64,000 nt of DNA from UBA2377 sp964525935 (lineage in GTDB: Bacteria > Verrucomicrobiota > Verrucomicrobiia > Opitutales > Opitutaceae), in contig CAZGJZ010000003.1 of assembly GCA_964525935.1 (NCBI GenBank), forward strand, positions 62,001-126,000, written 5' to 3'. The notes below the pieces were generated by a model. That model was not told the DNA's origin. It made no database searches and saw only the letters and a program-made list of their open reading frames with translations. Positions within the stretch are counted from its first letter, which is position 1. Every line of letters begins with the position of its first letter. Shown here one piece after another: positions 50,085-57,727 of the stretch. The translations under genes were made by a program, and so were the position numbers.

Positions 50085-50912
50085 TCAGGCGGCGGCGCGT
50101 TGCTGCAGGCGGAATTGCCGCGGAGTCTGGCCGGCGGCGGTTTTGAAGCGGCGGCAGAAATGCGCGGCGTCGGTGTAGCCGCAGGTCGCGGCGATTTCCT
50201 TGATGCGCATGTCGCCCGCGGTGAGAAGCTCGCGGGCGTGGTCGAGCCGGCAGCGTTGGAGAAAGTCGCGCGGGGTCACGCCGTGGTGTCGGCGGAATAC
50301 GACGGAGAAATGCGCCGCGCCGAGCGAGTGGTAGCGCGCGACGGCGTGCACGCTGAGCGGGCGGGCGAGGTTGTCGGTGAGGTAGCGCGCGGCCGAGCGG
50401 GCGACTTCCTGCGCGGGGCCGACGGGCGCCGGCACGGTGGCGCGGCGGGGAGTGAGGGCGGCGCGCGTGACAAGAATGAGGATCTCGCGCAACGCGAGCT
50501 GCGCGCGTTCGCGGGCACCCAGTTCGGTGGACTGGTTCTCGGCAAAGACGGCCTCGACCAGGCGGTCGAGTTCGGCGGCCCACGCGCCGGCGGCGAGGGC
50601 CTGCTGGCTCCACGGCGGGGTGGCGTCGATCCCGGGGGCGAAGTCGAAGCCCACCCACGCGAGCCGCGCGTGGCCGCCGGCGGGGATGATCTCACGGTGA
50701 CGCCGGCCGGGCGGCACGAGCACGAAGTCGCCGGTGTTCAGTTGCAGCCGCTGCCGGCCGAGCGCCCAGTGGCATTCGCCGTCGAGCACGAAGCCCAGTT
50801 CGTGAAACGGGTGTTCGTGGTCGCGGAAGCGTTGCGTGCTGGGCCGCACGCGACGCTGGATCATCGCCAGGCGCAATTGCGGGGCGTGCTGCCAAAATTG
50901 AACAGAACTCAT
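50085..50912 (-). CDS. AraC family transcriptional regulator with cupin sensor
   Basis: A 275-residue regulator. The N-terminal cupin (~20-110) includes FHELGFVLDGECHWALG and FVLVPPGRRHRE. The C-terminal HTH pair (~165-265) has VARSAARYLTDNLARPLSVHAVARYH and EIAATCGYTDAAHFCRRFK, the standard AraC end. It is divergent from the Gfo/Idh/MocA-AKR fusion and is probably its sugar-responsive regulator. Two 8-bp direct repeats spaced by 20 bp occur between them. It carries a palindrome near its 3' end, as does the other AraC gene in this window. Confidence 0.93.
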   Translation of the reverse strand: MSSVQFWQHAPQLRLAMIQRRVRPSTQRFRDHEHPFHELGFVLDGECHWALGRQRLQLNTGDFVLVPPGRRHREIIPAGGHARLAWVGFDFAPGIDATPPWSQQALAAGAWAAELDRLVEAVFAENQSTELGARERAQLALREILILVTRAALTPRRATVPAPVGPAQEVARSAARYLTDNLARPLSVHAVARYHSLGAAHFSVVFRRHHGVTPRDFLQRCRLDHARELLTAGDMRIKEIAATCGYTDAAHFCRRFKTAAGQTPRQFRLQQRAAA

Positions 50913-50934
50913 ATTTTGGCGATATAGGTGCTAA

Positions 50935-50962
50935 AAATCATGAATTAATACAATAAATCATG
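50935..50962. promoter_or_regulatory. Candidate AraC-type operator: direct repeat AAATCATG at 20-bp spacing
   Basis: AAATCATG occurs at 50935-50942 and 50955-50962, twenty bases apart (two helical turns), in AT-rich DNA between the AraC gene and the fusion gene. AraC-type regulators commonly bind tandem half-sites at about 20-bp spacing. The motif is 23 bases from the AraC start codon. Confidence 0.55.
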
Positions 50963-51072
50963 CGCCGGCCGGCTTGTGCTCCTTGGCGGAAAACTGTCAG
51001 AACCGGGGCGGTTACCTTTCCCCGTCTCCTTCCCGGCACCTTTCTTTTCACCCTGATCCCAACCCAACTCAC

Positions 51073-53079
51073 ATGAGCACTTCCCTTTCCTGGGGCATTC
51101 TTGGCACCGGCCGTATCGCCGGAATTTTCGCGCAGGGCGTCGCCCGGTCGCACCACAGCCGGCTCGGCGCCGTGGGCAGCCGCACGCAGGCGAACGCCGA
51201 CCGTTTCGCGAAGGAGTTCAACGTGCCGAAGGCGCACGGCTCTTACGAGGCGCTGCTCGCCGATCCGGCGGTGCAGGCGATCTATGTCGCGGTGCCGCAT
51301 CCGCAGCACACGGAGTGGGTCGTGAAGGCCGCCGAGGCAGGCAAACACATCCTCTGCGAAAAACCGGCCGGCCTGAACTACGCCGAGATGATGGTCATGG
51401 CCGAGGCGGTGCGCGCGCACGGCGTGTTGTTCATGGAGGCGTTCATGTATCGCTGCCATCCGCAGACGGCAAAGATCGTCGAGATCGTTCGCAGCGGCGT
51501 GCTCGGCGAAATCCGCCTCGTGCAGGCGGCGTTTGGTTTCAATGCGGGTTTCAATGCGTCGTCGCGCCTCTGGGCCAATGCTGCGGGCGGCGGCGGCATC
51601 CTCGACGTGGGTTGTTACCCGGTGTCGATGGCGCGGCTTATCGCGGGCGCGATCAGCGGGCAGCCGTTCCTCGATCCCGTGTCCGTCACGGGCGCGGGCC
51701 AGCTCCATCCGGAGACGGGCGTCGATGTTGTCACGGCGGCTTCGATGAAATTTCCCAACGGCCTCGTCGCGCAAGTCTCGACGAGCGTCGGCGTCACGCA
51801 GGACAACTCGCTGCGCATCTACGGCACGAACGGCAGCCTGCACGTGCCCTCGCCGTGGATTCCGCCGAGCGACGGCGCGACGGCGAAGATGACGCTCAGC
51901 GCCAACGGCAAGACCGAGGAAATTTCCATCGTCACGCCCGGCGCGCTTTATGGCCTCGAAGCCGACGCGGTCGCCGCCGCCCTCGCCGAGGGCAAACGCG
52001 AAACCACCGCGATGCCCATCGCCGACACGCTGGGCAACCTGGCTGCGCTCGATGCGTGGCGCGCGTCGATCGGGCTCGTTTACGAGCAGGAGAAGCCGCA
52101 GAACTTTTTGCACACGCACACGCGCCGGCCGTTGCGCCGCCGCGCCGACGCGGTGATCCCGCACGCGCAGATCGCGCATCTCAACAAGCCGGTTTCGCGG
52201 CTGATCTACGGTTGCGACAACCAGCTCACGATGGCCCACGGCGCGGCCGTGTGGGACGATTACTACGAGCGCGGCGGCCTCACCTTCGACACGGCGTATG
52301 TTTATGGCGGCGGCCACCAGGAGCGGCTGCTGGGCCAGTGGGTGAAGAACCGCGGCGTGCGTGAGGAAGTGAGCGTCATCGTCAAGGGCGCACACACGCC
52401 GAACTGCAACCCGGAGGACTTGCTGCGCGAGTTCAACGAGTCGCTCGGCCGGCTGCAGTTTGACTACGCCGATATCTACATGCTGCACCGCGACAATCTC
52501 GAGGTGCCGATCGGTGAGTTCGTCGAACTGCTCAACGAGCAGGTGCGCGCCGGTCGCATCCGCACGTTTGGCGGTTCCAACTGGACGCTGGAGCGCATCG
52601 CCGCCGCCAACCGCTACGCCAAGCGCAAGGGCCTGCAGGGCTTCAGCGTGGTGAGCAATAATTTCAGCCTCGCGCGCATGGTGGAGCCCGTCTGGGACGG
52701 CTGCATCGCCGCCAGCGATCCGGAATCGCGCCGCTGGCTGAAGAAAAACCAGTTCCCCGTGCTCGCGTGGTCGAGCCAGGCGCGCGGCTTCTTCACCGAG
52801 CGGGCCGGCCGTGACAAGCGCGACGACGAACAACTGGTGCGCTGCTGGTATAGCGACGACAATTTCGAGCGCCGCGAACGGGCCATCACGCTGGCAAAGA
52901 AGAAGGGCGTGACGCCCATCGCCATCGCCGCCGCCTACGTGCTGGCGCAGCCGTTCCCGACCTTTGCGCTCATCGGGCCGCGCCTCATCAGCGAAATGGT
53001 CAGCTCGTTGCCCTGTCTCGGCGTGGAATTGTCGCCGCGCGAAGTCGCGTGGCTCAACCTTGAGCGCGAGCGGCCCTGA
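51073..53079 (+). CDS. Natural fusion: Gfo/Idh/MocA oxidoreductase + aldo/keto reductase
   Basis: One 668-residue reading frame without a break joins two complete enzymes. Residues ~1-340 form a Gfo/Idh/MocA-type sugar dehydrogenase with NAD loop WGILGTGRIAG (~7), HILCEKPAGLNYAE (~92) and GGGGILDVGCYPVS (~175). Residues ~350-665 form an aldo/keto reductase with Asp and Tyr in FDTAYVYGGG (~396), Lys in SVIVKGAHTP (~436) and His in YMLHRDN (~474), the full D-Y-K-H tetrad. It probably interconverts a sugar or polyol in two redox steps with shared NAD(P)H. The ATG at 51073 begins where the first family begins. Cofactor and substrate unknown. Confidence 0.9.
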   Translation: MSTSLSWGILGTGRIAGIFAQGVARSHHSRLGAVGSRTQANADRFAKEFNVPKAHGSYEALLADPAVQAIYVAVPHPQHTEWVVKAAEAGKHILCEKPAGLNYAEMMVMAEAVRAHGVLFMEAFMYRCHPQTAKIVEIVRSGVLGEIRLVQAAFGFNAGFNASSRLWANAAGGGGILDVGCYPVSMARLIAGAISGQPFLDPVSVTGAGQLHPETGVDVVTAASMKFPNGLVAQVSTSVGVTQDNSLRIYGTNGSLHVPSPWIPPSDGATAKMTLSANGKTEEISIVTPGALYGLEADAVAAALAEGKRETTAMPIADTLGNLAALDAWRASIGLVYEQEKPQNFLHTHTRRPLRRRADAVIPHAQIAHLNKPVSRLIYGCDNQLTMAHGAAVWDDYYERGGLTFDTAYVYGGGHQERLLGQWVKNRGVREEVSVIVKGAHTPNCNPEDLLREFNESLGRLQFDYADIYMLHRDNLEVPIGEFVELLNEQVRAGRIRTFGGSNWTLERIAAANRYAKRKGLQGFSVVSNNFSLARMVEPVWDGCIAASDPESRRWLKKNQFPVLAWSSQARGFFTERAGRDKRDDEQLVRCWYSDDNFERRERAITLAKKKGVTPIAIAAAYVLAQPFPTFALIGPRLISEMVSSLPCLGVELSPREVAWLNLERERP

Positions 53080-53222
53080 AATTGAAGCGGGGAGGTTGGA
53101 AATAAGGAAACCGGATGGAGGCGGTCCTGCGGTCCCAGCTCCGGATTGACTGATTTCCACCCACGCAATTCCAGTTGTCACTCCGCGGCGTCGCGGTAGG
53201 ATCGGGGCCGATCTTTTCCTCC

Positions 53223-54428
53223 ATGAAACGCCTCCCCCCTCTGTTTCTCCTCGCGTTGACCCTGACTGTAATTGTGACGCCCCTGTGGGCGTCGACCGTG
53301 GCGCCGGCGCCCGCCGCGACGGATAAATCGCCCGGCTCGGCCGTCGCGACGACGATCTCCGCGGTCACCGGCATGGCGATCTCGCCGCTGCTGGGCACCG
53401 GCGCGTATGGCGCCTACCAGTATTTCACCGCCAAGGACGAAACAGCCCGGACGCAGCTGCCGTGGTATGCGCAATGGTCGTTTTTTGTGCCCGCACTGGC
53501 GCTGGTCGCCGCGTGCGCCGCGAAGGACTCGCTCGGCGCCGTGTTGCCGCCCGGTTGGAAAAAACCGCTCGATGTGCTGGAGACGCTGGAGAACAAGGCC
53601 ACGGGGCTCGTCGCCGCGGGCGCGATCGTGCCGCTGACGATGAGTTCGCTGAGCAAGATGATCGTCGCCGGGCTCCCGCCGGAGGCGGGGCACGGCCTCT
53701 CGACCGGCGGGCTGGCGATGCTGCACTTTGGCGCGCTGGATCTTTCGTGGCTGCTCAACGTGTTGACGGTGCCGTTTGGCATCGCGATGTTTGCCCTCGT
53801 GTGGATGGCGTCGCACGCGATCAACGTGCTCATTCTCCTCAGCCCGTGGGGCGCGATCGACGCGGCGCTGAAGGGGGCGCGCACGGCGCTCCTCGGCGTG
53901 CTCACGCTCACGGCGACGCTCAACCCCTGGGTCGGCGCGGCGCTCTCGATTGCGCTGTTGATCATCGCCTACTTCGTGGCGGGCTGGGCGTTCCGGCTCA
54001 CGACCTACGGCAGCATTTTCTGCTGGGACTTTTTCACGCTGCGCCGCACGCGCTTCAAGCTGAAGCCCACGGAGAACAAACTCTTCGCCGGCGGCAACCT
54101 GCCCGGCGTGCCGGTGCGCACCTACGGCCGCCTGCGCAAGGCGGACGGCGGGCTGACGTTCGTCTACCGCCCATGGCTCGTGCTGCCCGAGCGCACGGCG
54201 GTCGTGGCCGAGGGCAACCTGCAGGTGGGGCGCGGCCTCTTTTTCTCCAGCGTGCTGACCGAGGGCGACCAAACCTATTTCCTGCTCCCGCCGCGTTATC
54301 GCGGCCATGAACAGGAACTCGTGCAGGTTTACGGACTGCGCGGGATCAAGGATGCCGGGCTGCGCAAGGCGTGGAGCGTGCTGCGCGAACTCTTCGGTGG
54401 CGCGGCCACGAAGACGCAGATCGCGTGA
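53223..54428 (+). CDS. Membrane protein of unknown function (DUF4126-like pattern)
   Basis: I do not recognise a firm family. The 401-residue protein begins with a signal-like MKRLPPLFLLALTLTVIVTPLWA, then about five hydrophobic segments, a stretch STGGLAMLHFGALDLSWLLN and a C-terminal soluble domain (~275-400) with YGRLRKADGGLTFVYRPWLVLPERT and a Lys/Arg-rich end. The ATG at 53223 is preferred to upstream GTGs. It follows the fusion gene and may be cotranscribed with it, but the 143-base gap leaves that open. Confidence 0.7.
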   Translation: MKRLPPLFLLALTLTVIVTPLWASTVAPAPAATDKSPGSAVATTISAVTGMAISPLLGTGAYGAYQYFTAKDETARTQLPWYAQWSFFVPALALVAACAAKDSLGAVLPPGWKKPLDVLETLENKATGLVAAGAIVPLTMSSLSKMIVAGLPPEAGHGLSTGGLAMLHFGALDLSWLLNVLTVPFGIAMFALVWMASHAINVLILLSPWGAIDAALKGARTALLGVLTLTATLNPWVGAALSIALLIIAYFVAGWAFRLTTYGSIFCWDFFTLRRTRFKLKPTENKLFAGGNLPGVPVRTYGRLRKADGGLTFVYRPWLVLPERTAVVAEGNLQVGRGLFFSSVLTEGDQTYFLLPPRYRGHEQELVQVYGLRGIKDAGLRKAWSVLRELFGGAATKTQIA

Positions 54429-54484
54429 ACGCGGTCCCGCGCTCGCCCGCCGATGTTCGAACGGGGCCAACGATCTTGATCGAA

Positions 54485-55168
54485 TCACTCGGCGCCGAAG
54501 GTGCGCGGGGCTGATCCCACGACCGACTCGAACGGCACGCCCCAGAGCAGGGGCACGGCTTGCACGCGACGGTCGGACTCGGGGGCGAGGTGCTTGAACA
54601 CCTTGGCGAAGCTCAGGCTGCACTGGAGCCGGCGCTGGCCGCGGGAGTCGATCTTCGGGTTGAGCACGATGATGCTTTGATTGAACGGCGGCGCGTTCTT
54701 CATCGCGTGCGCGCGCTGGCGCACCACGCGGTAGTCGAGCGAGCGGTCCTTGATGAGGGCGTCGAGTTTCTCGAGATCGGCGCGCGTGACCGGGCCCCAG
54801 AGTTTGCGCCACTGTTCGGGCGTGATCGTCGGTGCGATGATGTTCACGAAGCGTTTGTCGTCTCCTTCCTGCTGCCAGTAGCCGATGACGAGGATGAACG
54901 GCTCGGCGATGTCGAACTGGCGCAGCGCGTCACCGAGATCGACGGGCGTGCGGTATTTCGTGGCCTTGGGATTCACGGGCACACCGCCGTGATCGCGATT
55001 GGTGGCGGCGGGGATGTCCCATTTCTGCGTGTAGCCGGGCGGCACGTAGCCGGCGAAGAAGGTGTCGCGCACCCATTTTTCAAACACGAGCCCGTGCTGC
55101 TGGACTTCCTGGCCACATAGCAGGCTGACGGCGAAAATACACGCGAGCAGGGGGGTAAACCGGCGCAT
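54485..55168 (-). CDS. Secreted protein of unknown function
   Basis: A 227-residue protein with signal MRRFTPLLACIFAVSLLCG. Distinctive blocks are GLVFEKWVRDTFFAGYVPPGYTQKWDIPAATN, VNPKATKY, DLGDALRQFDIAEPFILVIGYWQQEGDDKRFVNI, WRKLWGPVTRADLEKLDALIKDR and QRAHAMKNAPPFN; the first and second are range descriptions of ~24-55. The FE...NPKATK arrangement is slightly nuclease-like, but I will not assign it. The ATG at 55180 is an alternative. It is divergent from the lyase gene at 55224. Confidence 0.7.
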   Translation of the reverse strand: MRRFTPLLACIFAVSLLCGQEVQQHGLVFEKWVRDTFFAGYVPPGYTQKWDIPAATNRDHGGVPVNPKATKYRTPVDLGDALRQFDIAEPFILVIGYWQQEGDDKRFVNIIAPTITPEQWRKLWGPVTRADLEKLDALIKDRSLDYRVVRQRAHAMKNAPPFNQSIIVLNPKIDSRGQRRLQCSLSFAKVFKHLAPESDRRVQAVPLLWGVPFESVVGSAPRTFGAE

Positions 55169-55223
55169 TTCGACTGGCATGATGAGCGCGTCGCGCCAAG
55201 GTGCAACGCGGCAAATCCACCCC

Positions 55224-56477
55224 ATGCACCCGCCCCGCCCCGAATCTCCGCGCACCGCCAACTGCCAGCAGCTGTATTTCACGACCTACAGCGTGACGGA
55301 CGATGCGAAGACGCTCGCCGCAATCACCAGCGCCTACTCAACGCACGCCGAGGGCGCGAGTCTCGCGCGCATTGACCGGACGACGGGCAAGATGGAGCCG
55401 CTGGCGGTTTTTCCCGGACCGGCGATGCAGGCGTATCCGTATTTTGCACGGCCGCGGTCGGCCAATCCCGCGGAGGATTATCTCTACAACGGCACGGTCG
55501 CCACGCACGGACTCAACAAGTCCAGCCCGTGCCTCGATCCGAAGACCGGCAATTTGTATTTTGTGTGGGGCCGGGAAAACGGCTGGGGCGTGCTCGATTG
55601 CGTGAATCTCCACGACGGCCGGCGCCGCACGCTGCTGGAAATCCCGCCCGAGCGCTGTGTCGGTTACACGCACCTCGACGCAAAGGGCGAGCACGTGCTG
55701 CTGAGCCTGATGGACAGCCGCATCCTCGGTTTCGGCGAGCGGCGCAAGGGCAACCAGGAGATGTCAGAGAACTACGCGAAATACGGTCTCACCACACAGC
55801 TCGCCGAAGTGGAAGTGGCGACGGGCAAGCTCACCGTGCGCTGGGAAGAACCGGCGTGGGTGACGCACGTGCAGTATCATCCGACGCGGCGCGACATCGT
55901 GCTCTACAACCACGAGTGGACCTGGCCGTTGGGCACCGAGCGCATCTGGCTCAAGGCGGACGGCTCGCCGAGCGTGAAGGTGCGGCGTCCGGGCCGGGCG
56001 ATCCAGTTTCGCGTTTCACCCGATCTCGGGCTCGACGACGTGGCGCATGAAGTCTGGCAGGAAAACGGCGAGGCGGTGATCTACCACGGCGTGCGCTGGG
56101 ATGCGCCGGGACATCCGGAGCAGTTTGTCGGCCGCGCGCCGTTGGATGCGAACGCGCCGCTGCAGGAAATTCCCATCCCGCGCGACCGACCATCGTTTTA
56201 CGGTCACTTCACGCCGAGCCGCGACGGCAGCTTCGTCATCACGGATGCCGTGGCCAACGCCAAGGGTCTCGCGCAGCGCAAGGGCAACCTCATCTCCCGG
56301 CTCAACATGGATTGGAAAAACGGAACGATGGAGGTCGTGCCGCTGTGCGAGAGCAACACCTCGTGGCACACGCAGGACAACCACCCGCATCCGCTGCCGA
56401 CGCCGAATCAGAAGGAAGTGTTGTTCACCTCCGACTGCGATGGCGTGCGCCGGATCTACTCGGTGCCGGCGGAGTGA
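55224..56477 (+). CDS. PL22-type oligogalacturonate lyase-like beta-propeller enzyme
   Basis: A 417-residue seven-bladed-propeller-type protein. Near the C-terminus the sequence SNTSWHTQDNHPHPLPTP (~377-394) contains Q-x2-H-x-H, matching the Mn2+-binding Gln350/His353/His355 of the Yersinia family 22 oligogalacturonate lyase. WVTHVQYHPTRRDIVLYNHEW (~210, range) and HEVWQENGEAVIYHG (~275) agree with the family's other blades. Members split unsaturated digalacturonate from pectin inside the cell; no signal is visible here. The ATG at 55224 is chosen over upstream readings. No pectinase neighbours are seen. Confidence 0.8.
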   Translation: MHPPRPESPRTANCQQLYFTTYSVTDDAKTLAAITSAYSTHAEGASLARIDRTTGKMEPLAVFPGPAMQAYPYFARPRSANPAEDYLYNGTVATHGLNKSSPCLDPKTGNLYFVWGRENGWGVLDCVNLHDGRRRTLLEIPPERCVGYTHLDAKGEHVLLSLMDSRILGFGERRKGNQEMSENYAKYGLTTQLAEVEVATGKLTVRWEEPAWVTHVQYHPTRRDIVLYNHEWTWPLGTERIWLKADGSPSVKVRRPGRAIQFRVSPDLGLDDVAHEVWQENGEAVIYHGVRWDAPGHPEQFVGRAPLDANAPLQEIPIPRDRPSFYGHFTPSRDGSFVITDAVANAKGLAQRKGNLISRLNMDWKNGTMEVVPLCESNTSWHTQDNHPHPLPTPNQKEVLFTSDCDGVRRIYSVPAE

Positions 56478-56644
56478 TCCGCTATCGGCGCTGGCTTGAT
56501 TTGGGATTGGCTGGGAGAGGAACCGCTCCAAAGTAATATCATGAGAACGCCGCTCTCTTTTCGGCGGATTTCAAGCCTCGGCCTTTGGAATCTTCGCACT
56601 CGATTGCTTGGCACTCTAAAGTTCGGCTCTATTATGTTATAGCC

Positions 56645-57688
56645 ATGACACCATGCTTACATCCACGCCTGCTATTTATCATAGCAATTTGCGCCAGCTT
56701 CACAGCGCATGTCGCGCGTGGTGACGTTTTGGCCTTGGGAGTAAAGGGACCGCAATCGGGTGCAGCATTTTCAAATATTGGGGTGATAGGTAACGAGGCG
56801 GTGCACACGGTCATGAAAAACGCCCAGGTTGTGATCGAGTTCGAGAGTCTGAAAGGAGATGTGCTTACGGCGACGTGCACCGCTGTGTTTGAAATGGAGA
56901 CGGATGTGAATGCGCCCAAGGAAGGCCAGACTCTGTTGGTGGCGTTTCCCCTGACCATGCACGACGACAAGGTGGTCAAAGTAACCGATTTCGAACTGAG
57001 CATCGATGGCGTGCGAAAATCAGGAATGAAATCGCATGATTATCTGCTGTCCTCTGAGCCAGTTGATCCGTCTACGCTCTTTTGGGGAGGTCCTCCGGTC
57101 TCGATCAAGATGCTTGTGGTCGATCCGAGGCTTGGAGAGTTGTTCGGTTATCGGATTAGGGATGATTTTTCCGCAACAGACCCCGTGCTTTCGAGGGCTT
57201 ACGCGTGGGAGCAGACCTTTGTCCCTGGGGTCAATTCTTTGGTGCAGGTCAAATACCAGATGACGCTTTATGCCCAATCCTTGGCTTACACCAAAACGAT
57301 GTTGAAGGGTGAAAGCCGAAACATCGTGCCCTTTGATCTCATGTGGGCAGGAGCATCCGACGAAAAAGCCTTTCTCTTGGATTACATTCTTCGATCTGGA
57401 GCGACTTGGAAAGGGCCCATCGGGCACGAAACTGTATTACTGAGGGCGACTAAGAACTCGGGAATTGGTTTTGAACCGGACGCTGTCGTTACGATGGGGC
57501 GCCATCGTTTCGCGGGCAGGCGAGCGGATTATAGTGAAAATTTAATGCTTCAGCGCGCGGGAGTTTCAGCTCCTGGGATAATTGAAAAAGACGATACGAT
57601 AACTTGGGAAATAAAGGAGGAAGATCCTCAGCAAGATATTATCGTGCAGATCCCGATGTCTGCTCTCCGGAATGGCGTGAAGCGTTAG
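56645..57688 (+). CDS. Secreted protein of unknown function, compositionally atypical
   Basis: I do not recognise a family. A 347-residue product begins MTPCLHPRLLFIIAICASFT, a signal-like segment. A beta-rich mature protein follows, with VVIEFESLKGDVLTATCTAVFEME, LLVAFPLTMHDDKVVKVTDF, VPFDLMWAGASDEKAFLLDY and TVTWEIKEEDPQQDI-like strands at its end. The DNA is visibly lower in GC than neighbouring genes, with many A/T third bases. The gene has a slight resemblance to DUF4424-like proteins, but this is a guess. It lies between a lyase and a secreted toroid-like protein. Confidence 0.6.
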   Translation: MTPCLHPRLLFIIAICASFTAHVARGDVLALGVKGPQSGAAFSNIGVIGNEAVHTVMKNAQVVIEFESLKGDVLTATCTAVFEMETDVNAPKEGQTLLVAFPLTMHDDKVVKVTDFELSIDGVRKSGMKSHDYLLSSEPVDPSTLFWGGPPVSIKMLVVDPRLGELFGYRIRDDFSATDPVLSRAYAWEQTFVPGVNSLVQVKYQMTLYAQSLAYTKTMLKGESRNIVPFDLMWAGASDEKAFLLDYILRSGATWKGPIGHETVLLRATKNSGIGFEPDAVVTMGRHRFAGRRADYSENLMLQRAGVSAPGIIEKDDTITWEIKEEDPQQDIIVQIPMSALRNGVKR

Positions 57689-57727
57689 TTTCCTCTATTC
57701 TAAAGGTTGTGTCTGCGAATCTTGCGA

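Noticed and set aside
50938..54812. Very long minus-strand frames (about 747 and 544 residues) opposite the oxidoreductase fusion and the following membrane protein
   Set aside because: The fusion on the plus strand shows complete cofactor and catalytic motifs. The minus-strand products have no recognisable domain and are Arg/His-rich, as expected of a mirror of GC-rich codons.
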